From Neisseria mucosa (lineage in GTDB: Bacteria > Pseudomonadota > Gammaproteobacteria > Burkholderiales > Neisseriaceae), in assembly GCF_003044445.1 (NCBI RefSeq), contig NZ_POWX01000031.1, positions 1 to 10,222 of the forward strand: 10,222 bases of DNA, given 5' to 3'. The position numbers and the translations under genes are program-made. The notes beneath the pieces were generated by a model. It did not search any database. It saw only the letters and a list, made by a program, of their open reading frames with translations, and was not told the origin of the DNA. This document shows, in pieces, positions 6,600 through 10,222 of the stretch. Numbering within the stretch: the stretch's first letter is position 1; each line of letters opens with the position of its first letter.

Positions 6600-6624
6600 G
6601 GCTAAAGGGAATGACGAGGCTAAA
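6589..6624 (+). repeat. Two tandem 18-bp units at the edge of the right dRS3 element
   Basis: GGGAATGACGGGGCTAAA at 6589-6606 is followed directly by GGGAATGACGAGGCTAAA at 6607-6624, with one mismatch. The unit starts inside the last dRS3 arm and runs into unique sequence, so it looks like a local slippage duplication. From 6625 to the terminator at 6722 I see no further feature. Confidence 0.7.
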
Positions 6625-6721
6625 TAGCTACTGTATCAAAGGTTAAATTATCCGCAATATACCAAAGCTCCCTCTTTCCTCCCAAAGCAGAAAACCAATT
6701 CAGTATCCGTCAAACTTGTAA

Positions 6722-6766
6722 AAAGGTCGTCTGAAAACCTAAAAATACGGTTTTCAGACGACCTTT
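6722..6766 (-). terminator. DUS hairpin terminator of the DNA ligase gene
   Basis: An 18-bp perfect stem (6722-6739 with 6749-6766) contains two inverted AGGTCGTCTGAA copies around a 9-base loop. Read on the minus strand it lies 13 bases after the ligase stop codon and ends in a TTTTT run, as expected for an intrinsic terminator. Confidence 0.85.
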
Positions 6767-6779
6767 CGACCATCGGCTC

Positions 6780-7598
6780 TTACCTGTCCATTCTGACCCG
6801 CACAAACGTCGCAAATTTCGGCGTGCCTTTTTGTGTGAAGCCGCGGTAGCGGTATGTGATGACCGAGCCGATTTTGGGCGGGTTGTCGCGGTCTTTGTCT
6901 TTGAAGCCGCTGCCGATGCGGAATTCGCCGTGTCGGTTTTTGCAGCCGACCGCGCCCAGCCGTCCGGCGTTGCGCCCTTTGCCTTCATAATGCCGCGTTA
7001 CCGTGCATTCGTCGTCGTATTGGCTTTTCAGCTTCAATAATTGGCTGCTCCTGCCGCCGCTGTAACGCGATTCGGGTTGGCGCAGCATCACGCCTTCGCC
7101 GCCCTGCGCTTCGATTTGTTTCAAAAAATCCATCGCGTGCTGCCGGTCGCGGACTTTGGTTTGCGGGATGATGGTGATGGGCGCGTTCGGGTGCGTTTTC
7201 AGCCATTGCGTTGCGACTGCGAGGCGTTGGTAGAGATTGCCCTGCGCTTTGGGTACATCGAAAACGTGCAGGCGGATGCCGCGCCAATCGCCGGCAGACG
7301 AGCGCACGGCGGCGGAAATCTGTTCAAACTGTCCGCGTCCGCTATACAGCTCGCCGTCGAGCGGATAGGGCGGGAACTGCGCGGTAAAGCCTTTGGGCGG
7401 GGTAAACACGTAGCCCTGCCTGCTGACCAGTTGCCGCCCGTCCCAATACGCGCGCACGCCGTCGAGTTTCTCGCTCATCGCCCAGCCCGCAATCTCTTGG
7501 TCTTTGTATTCCTGCGCCAGCATCAAATCCGCGCCGAGCGCCGTTTGGATGAAAAAAGCGGCAAAAATCGGTATCATGCCCTGCATTGAAGTTCTCAT
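6780..7598 (-). CDS. ligE: Exported ATP-dependent DNA ligase, LigE type
   Basis: A 272-residue minimal ATP-dependent DNA ligase that seals nicks in double-stranded DNA through a lysyl-AMP intermediate. Nucleotidyltransferase motifs are clear: motif I KLDGVR at 44-49 with adenylated Lys44, motif III DGELY at 81-85, HVFDV at 111-115, motif IV EGVMLR at 168-173, and motif V LLKLK at 187-191. Residues from about 195 to the end form the OB-fold domain; no accessory domains are present, typical of the Lig E group. The N-terminus (MRTSMQGMIPIFAAFFIQTA, then LGA) looks like a signal peptide, consistent with the periplasmic location proposed for Lig E proteins. The start at 7598 has AGGAA upstream; Met5 and Met8 are alternatives that keep the signal. 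It is separate from the replicative NAD-dependent ligase. A role with extracellular or incoming DNA has been suggested for Neisseria Lig E. Confidence 0.92.
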   Translation of the reverse strand: MRTSMQGMIPIFAAFFIQTALGADLMLAQEYKDQEIAGWAMSEKLDGVRAYWDGRQLVSRQGYVFTPPKGFTAQFPPYPLDGELYSGRGQFEQISAAVRSSAGDWRGIRLHVFDVPKAQGNLYQRLAVATQWLKTHPNAPITIIPQTKVRDRQHAMDFLKQIEAQGGEGVMLRQPESRYSGGRSSQLLKLKSQYDDECTVTRHYEGKGRNAGRLGAVGCKNRHGEFRIGSGFKDKDRDNPPKIGSVITYRYRGFTQKGTPKFATFVRVRMDR

Positions 7599-7614
7599 AA
7601 ACGTTCCTGTAATG

Positions 7615-7660
7615 TGAGTGATTATTTCAAATATAATAATGATACCGCATAAACAGATCG
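7615..7660. promoter_or_regulatory. AT-rich divergent promoter region (ligase / hydrolase)
   Basis: The 134-bp gap between the divergent ligase and hydrolase genes contains a short AT-rich core with a perfect TATAAT on the plus strand at 7632-7637 and several TATATT-like words on the minus strand. No well-spaced -35 was found for either direction, so the promoters cannot be placed exactly. Confidence 0.3.
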
Positions 7661-7661
7661 A

Positions 7662-7673
7662 AGGTCGTCTGAA
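7662..7673 (+). repeat. Single DUS upstream of the metallo-hydrolase gene
   Basis: An exact AGGTCGTCTGAA without an inverted partner, in the leader of the gene that starts at 7733. It is not a terminator. Confidence 0.8.
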
Positions 7674-7732
7674 AACATCGTTTCAACGAAGTTCAAGCCC
7701 CTGTCCAACCACTACCCAAGGAATCCCGCCTC

Positions 7733-8365
7733 ATGGCACTTCAAGCCGAAATCATTGCCGTTACCCCCTTCCGCCAAAACTGTACCCTTTTGTGGGATGA
7801 CGAAACCCGCGAAGCCGTCCTGACCGATGTCGGCGGCGACGTTTCCTACCTGCTGCAAGAGCTGGACGCGAAAAACCTAACCCTGACCGCCATTTGGCTG
7901 ACCCACGGACACCTCGACCATGCCGGCGGCGTGGTGGAATTGCGGGAACACCGCCCCGTCCCCGTCATAGGCCCTCATGCGGACGACGGTTTCCTGCTCC
8001 AAGCCCTGCCCGAAACAACCGCCCAATACGGCTTTCCCGTTTCCCCCGCATTCGAGCCGACCCGCTGGCTGACCGAAGGCGAAACGCTCAAGGTCGGCAG
8101 CCACGCCTTCCAAGTCCTGCACATCCCCGGCCACACGCCCGGCCACGTCGTTTTCTACTGCGCCGAAGCGGGGCTGCTCATCGCGGGCGACGTATTGTTT
8201 TACGAAACCATAGGCAGAACCGACTTCCCGCGCGGCAACCACGCCGACCTCATCCATAATATCCGCACCAAACTGTTCGTCCTGCCCGAAGATACACGCG
8301 TCATCGCGGGACACGGCAGAATGACCGACATCGGGCATGAAAAACGGCACAATCCGTTTTTTTAA
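7733..8365 (+). CDS. Metallo-beta-lactamase-fold hydrolase, glyoxalase-II-like (YcbL group)
   Basis: A 210-residue cytoplasmic metallo-hydrolase. Zinc-binding motifs are all present: THGHLDH at 57-63 (His58, His60, Asp62, His63), the HTPGH pair His134/His138, bridging Asp153 in AGDVLF, and His194 in AGHG. The tail DIGHEKRHNPFF matches the GHE..NPF ending typical of the short YcbL-type glyoxalase II homologues, which lack the helical C-terminal substrate domain of GloB. The likely reaction is hydrolysis of a thioester such as S-D-lactoylglutathione, but the natural substrate of this group is not certain. AAGGAA lies about 10 bases before the ATG. It is transcribed alone, with its own DUS terminator downstream. 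Confidence 0.9.
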   Translation: MALQAEIIAVTPFRQNCTLLWDDETREAVLTDVGGDVSYLLQELDAKNLTLTAIWLTHGHLDHAGGVVELREHRPVPVIGPHADDGFLLQALPETTAQYGFPVSPAFEPTRWLTEGETLKVGSHAFQVLHIPGHTPGHVVFYCAEAGLLIAGDVLFYETIGRTDFPRGNHADLIHNIRTKLFVLPEDTRVIAGHGRMTDIGHEKRHNPFF

Positions 8366-8377
8366 ATCCTGAAAGTG

Positions 8378-8422
8378 AAAGGTCGTCTGAAACACGGATA
8401 AGCGTTTCAGACGACCTTTTTT
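8378..8422 (+). terminator. DUS hairpin terminator of the metallo-hydrolase gene
   Basis: A 16-bp stem (8378-8393 with 8404-8419) is built from inverted DUS at 8380-8391 and 8406-8417, with a 10-base loop. It is followed by a run of six T's and starts 13 bases after the hydrolase stop codon. Confidence 0.88.
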
Positions 8423-8701
8423 AAAAAATTGGCATAAAACTTGCATGGAATCTGAACAAGAAATTTACATTTCGCCTTAAATTTGATTAAACATCAAAAT
8501 AAACAACCAGTAACGCGATTTTACCCGACCCGGACACACGCTTGCCTGAAGCCGATGTACCATCATTTCCAATTATATCCGTATGAAATTGTTACAAAGT
8601 GACAATAAACGGCATCAGCACAAAGGACAGCGTGCGGGTAAATCGTATTTTTCCATGCGGCAGAGGCATAACCGAAGCCGCCAACACGAAAAGGATTAAC
8701 C
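8423..8701 (+). other. Gene-free leader region before the envelope operon
   Basis: This stretch holds no convincing ORF. Two structures are visible: TTGTTACAAAGTGACAA at 8589-8605, an imperfect palindrome (6 of 7 pairs, 3-base spacer) that could be an operator; and a long-range inverted repeat, CGATTTTACCCG at 8516-8527 with CGGGTAAATCG at 8635-8645, which differs by one bulged T. Weak -35/-10 combinations (TTTACA at 8464, TTAAAC at 8487, 17 apart) are not convincing. A long 5' leader or a small RNA is possible but not shown. Confidence 0.4.
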
Positions 8702-9232
8702 ATGAAAACGTCCCGCATCGCCAAAACCGCCCTTTACCTCGCTGCCGCAGCCGTATTGTCCGCCTGCGCCGGCAAAAGCCACGTTAAAGCCGACGGAACG
8801 ACGGACAACCCCGTCTTTCCGAAACCCTACTCCGTAACCTTCAACAAAAACCAAGGCACATTCCCGACCGCCGATGAACTCGAACAGATGAAACCGGGTC
8901 TGAGCAAAGACGACATCTACAAAATCCTCGGCCGTCCGCACTACGATGAAGGTATGTTCGGCGTGCGCGAATGGAATTATCTCTTCCACTTCCGCACTCC
9001 CGGCGTTCCCGCCAATCCCGACATCGGCTCCGGCGTAGAAGGCATTACCACCTGCCAATACAAAGTCTTGTTTGACAAACACAAATACGCCCGCAGCTTC
9101 CACTGGAAAGCCGTCTTCCCGGAAGATGCCGTCTGCCCGCCCGTACAAGAAGTTGCCCCACAACCCGCGCCTGAACCTCAAATCATCATCCGCGAAGTTG
9201 CGCCTGAAACCCACCACCGCATCCGCAAATAA
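8702..9232 (+). CDS. Lipoprotein with BamE/SmpA-like domain
   Basis: A 176-residue predicted lipoprotein. The N-terminus has a basic start, a hydrophobic core and the lipobox LSAC with acylated Cys22, so the mature protein should be membrane-anchored. Residues about 55-97 (PTADELEQMKPGLSKDDIYK, then ILGRPHYDEG...REWNYLFHF) resemble the SmpA/OmlA/BamE fold, where MxxGMTxxxVxxxLGxP is followed by a W-Y strand. The C-terminal 30 residues are rich in Pro, Gln and Glu and then basic. BamE itself is part of the outer-membrane assembly machine, but this protein is longer and may be a paralogue with another role; Neisseria has a separate BamE. The start has AAAGGA upstream. It is followed after 9 bases by the L,D-transpeptidase-like gene, so the two probably form an operon. 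Confidence 0.82.
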   Translation: MKTSRIAKTALYLAAAAVLSACAGKSHVKADGTTDNPVFPKPYSVTFNKNQGTFPTADELEQMKPGLSKDDIYKILGRPHYDEGMFGVREWNYLFHFRTPGVPANPDIGSGVEGITTCQYKVLFDKHKYARSFHWKAVFPEDAVCPPVQEVAPQPAPEPQIIIREVAPETHHRIRK

Positions 9233-9241
9233 CAGGAAAAC

Positions 9242-9673
9242 ATGTTTAAAAGAATCATCCTCGGCATATCGCTGCTGGCAGGGCTGAACAGCTTTGCAGC
9301 AGCCGATGCCGCCAAAGAATACATGCAACGCAAAAAAGTCATCGTCAACACCGCCAAAGCCGAGCTGTGTTTCACCGACGATGCCCAGTGTTACCCCGTG
9401 CTCATCGGCAAAACCACGCCGAAAGGCACTTTTGATATGCAGTTGATGAAGACTTCCAAACCCGGCTACGGCGGCGAAATCATCGGCTTCAAGCAGGAAA
9501 AAGACTTCCTCTTCGCCCTACACCGCGTCTGGACGCTCAAACCCTCCGAGCGCCGTATGCAGCGCATCGCCTCCAACGTCGTCTCCGACCGCGTCATCAC
9601 CAACGGCTGCATCAACGTAACCGACAAAGTGTACGACAAATTGCGCCAATACTTTGTTTTGGAAGTGATTTGA
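9242..9673 (+). CDS. L,D-transpeptidase (YkuD-like) family protein, exported
   Basis: A 143-residue protein with a Sec signal peptide (MFKRIILGISLLAGLNSFAA, cleaved near residue 20-23). The catalytic region shows His94 in FALHRVW and the motif ITNGCINV with Cys123, matching the HxxxS..GCxN/R pattern of YkuD domains. Such enzymes form 3-3 crosslinks in peptidoglycan or attach proteins to it in the periplasm. It is short for the family and contains only the core domain; GKTTPKGTF at 56-64 is the usual substrate-side loop. AGGAA lies 5-9 bases upstream of the ATG. It starts 9 bases after the lipoprotein gene, so the two are likely co-transcribed and may act together at the cell wall. Its terminator DUS pair has been split by an IS3-family insertion downstream. 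Confidence 0.85.
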   Translation: MFKRIILGISLLAGLNSFAAADAAKEYMQRKKVIVNTAKAELCFTDDAQCYPVLIGKTTPKGTFDMQLMKTSKPGYGGEIIGFKQEKDFLFALHRVWTLKPSERRMQRIASNVVSDRVITNGCINVTDKVYDKLRQYFVLEVI

Positions 9674-9702
9674 CGGGTTTCACCATATAGCAGGCATGAA
9701 AA

Positions 9703-9714
9703 AGGTCGTCTGAA
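9703..9714 (+). repeat. DUS, lone left half of the operon terminator
   Basis: AAAGGTCGTCTGAAAA lies 29 bases after the L,D-transpeptidase stop, just like the left half of the other DUS terminators in the window. The expected inverted partner is missing; the IS3-family element begins 5 bp later at 9720. Confidence 0.85.
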
Positions 9715-9719
9715 AACTT

Positions 9720-9744
9720 TGAACTGCACCCCAAAAGTTGGACA
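9720..9744 (+). repeat. Left terminal inverted repeat of IS3-family element (copy 2)
   Basis: 25 bases beginning TGAACTGCACCCC and ending TTGGACA, matching the right-end repeat at 102-126 (reverse complement) at 21 of 25 positions. Part of this repeat also forms the left side of a nested hairpin that reaches 9770. Confidence 0.88.
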
Positions 9745-9775
9745 TCCCCTCCAACTCACAAGGTGCAGTTTTTTT
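9722..9775 (+). promoter_or_regulatory. Nested hairpin plus T-run in the IS left end, overlapping the orfA RBS
   Basis: Outer stem AACTGCACC (9722-9730) pairs with GGTGCAGTT (9762-9770); inner stem AGTTGGA (9736-9742) pairs with TCCAACT (9750-9756) around a 7-base loop. Seven T's follow (9769-9775) and the orfA ATG is at 9776. The likely ribosome binding site AAGGTG (9760-9765) is inside the outer stem. In RNA entering from outside the IS, this would act as a terminator or hide the RBS. Confidence 0.65.
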
Positions 9776-10126
9776 ATGAGCAAATATACATTACACTTCA
9801 AATACCAAGCCGTACTCCACTACCTGCACATACGCAGCCAACAGCGTACCGCAGATCATTACGGCATTTCCCGAACCCACCTGCGACGGTGGATACGCGC
9901 CTATCAAGAAGGCGGCATCGGCGCACTCGAACATCCCCAATCCAAAACCATGACCGACCACCGCAAAAACCCCTTTATCGCCGACAAACCCGACCACGAA
10001 AAAACACAGGCAGAGCTTATCGAAGAGTTGTGCTATATGCGCGCAAAGGTTGCCTATCTAAAGGAGTTAAAAGCCCTCAGCCAAAAGCGGACCGCAAAGG
10101 ACAAAGCCAAACCGTCCAAACACTGA
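9776..10126 (+). CDS. IS3-family transposase OrfA (helix-turn-helix subunit)
   Basis: A 116-residue OrfA. The N-terminal half is a helix-turn-helix of the IS150/insertase type (residues about 12-45, with RTADHYGISRTHLRRWIRAY), which binds the IS ends. The C-terminal part has a leucine-zipper-like stretch (ELIEELCYMRAKVAYLKELK) used for multimerisation, then a basic tail. I chose ATG 9776 (MSKYTLHFKYQ); upstream in-frame sequence belongs to the terminal repeat. OrfA overlaps the orfB frame, which is in the -1 phase. The full OrfAB transposase is probably made by a -1 ribosomal frameshift; C-CAA-AAG at 10081-10087 is a possible slip site, though not a textbook A6G. Confidence 0.88.
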   Translation: MSKYTLHFKYQAVLHYLHIRSQQRTADHYGISRTHLRRWIRAYQEGGIGALEHPQSKTMTDHRKNPFIADKPDHEKTQAELIEELCYMRAKVAYLKELKALSQKRTAKDKAKPSKH

Positions 10127-10222
10127 GGGCGCAACACCCGCTCAAATACCTGCTGCACATCGCAAACCTGCCCAAAAGCAGCTTTTACTACCACCACCAA
10201 GACCGGCCTGACCCCGACGCAG
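10087..10222 (+). CDS. IS3-family transposase OrfB, N-terminal part (cut by window end)
   Basis: The -1 frame relative to orfA reads VQTLRAQHPLKYLLHIANLP at 10114-10173, then KSSFYYHHQDRPDPDA. This matches the start of IS150-type OrfB (hydrophobic block, then PxSSFYYH). No ATG is present in this part, in keeping with production as an OrfAB fusion by -1 frameshifting; the listed start is approximate. The DDE integrase core would lie beyond the window. It continues past base 10222. Confidence 0.8.

Larger units (their letters stand above)
9720..10222 (+). mobile_element. IS3-family (IS150-like) insertion sequence, left end
   Basis: The element runs from the terminal repeat at 9720 past the window end. 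It contains orfA complete and the start of the orfB frame. It has the same orientation as the element that ends at 126. The two may be copies of one IS type, but the parts visible do not overlap, so this cannot be tested here. Confidence 0.88.

Noticed and set aside
7877..8446. Minus-strand open frame of 189 codons opposite the metallo-hydrolase gene
   Set aside because: It starts beyond the terminator and mirrors a gene with complete zinc motifs; a shadow frame.
1..10222. A composite transposon formed by two IS3-family copies in direct orientation around 9.6 kb
   Set aside because: The enclosed genes look like ordinary core genes with native DUS terminators and no passenger traits, and each IS end sits separately at its own DUS half-site. 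Two independent insertions explain this better.

Overview
The window looks like a chromosomal segment of a commensal Neisseria. The 12-base DNA uptake sequence AGGTCGTCTGAA (either strand) occurs eleven times, mostly as inverted pairs behind genes. Single copies of the AGGCCGTCTGAA and ATGCCGTCTGAA dialects are also present (two and one). From published DUS dialect work, the AGGTCGTCTGAA form points to the N. mucosa / N. sicca / N. macacae group rather than meningococcus or gonococcus; this placement is inference. dRS3-type 20-bp repeats (ATTCCC...GGGAAT) and a LigE-type ATP-dependent DNA ligase also fit Neisseria.

Layout. Positions 1-126 are the 3' end of an IS3-family element (transposase tail plus right inverted repeat), and 9720-10222 are the 5' end of a second element with a closely similar terminal repeat in the same orientation. 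Between them lie eight complete genes. A POT-family peptide:proton symporter (287-1744, +) faces a PncC/CinA-C nicotinamide-nucleotide amidase (1841-2308, -) across a shared DUS palindrome. Next comes a cytoplasmic S9-family prolyl oligopeptidase-like peptidase (2448-4463, -). Then comes an islet, 4591-6624: a 548-residue protein with an N-terminal helical repeat region and a DUF2971-like C-terminal region (4745-6391, -), bracketed by two directly repeated, almost identical 110-bp dRS3-spacer-dRS3 elements. After it, an exported ATP-dependent DNA ligase (6780-7598, -) is divergent from a glyoxalase-II-like metallo-beta-lactamase-fold hydrolase (7733-8365, +). Last is a two-gene cell-envelope unit (8702-9673, +): a BamE/SmpA-like lipoprotein and an L,D-transpeptidase-like protein.

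Most genes look like housekeeping or envelope functions: peptide uptake and peptide cleavage, NAD-cycle salvage, thioester/glyoxal-type hydrolysis, and envelope maintenance. Their grouping does not suggest one pathway. The DUS pairs double as factor-independent terminators.

The most unusual points are four. Both IS3-family ends sit exactly 5 bp from a single DUS half-site, as if the element inserts into the loop of DUS terminator hairpins. The left end of the second IS folds into a nested hairpin with a T-run that overlaps the orfA ribosome binding site. The DUF2971 gene is a repeat-bounded, AT-richer islet and a candidate accessory or defence gene. The lipoprotein leader carries unexplained inverted repeats. 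I see no tRNA, rRNA or CRISPR array.
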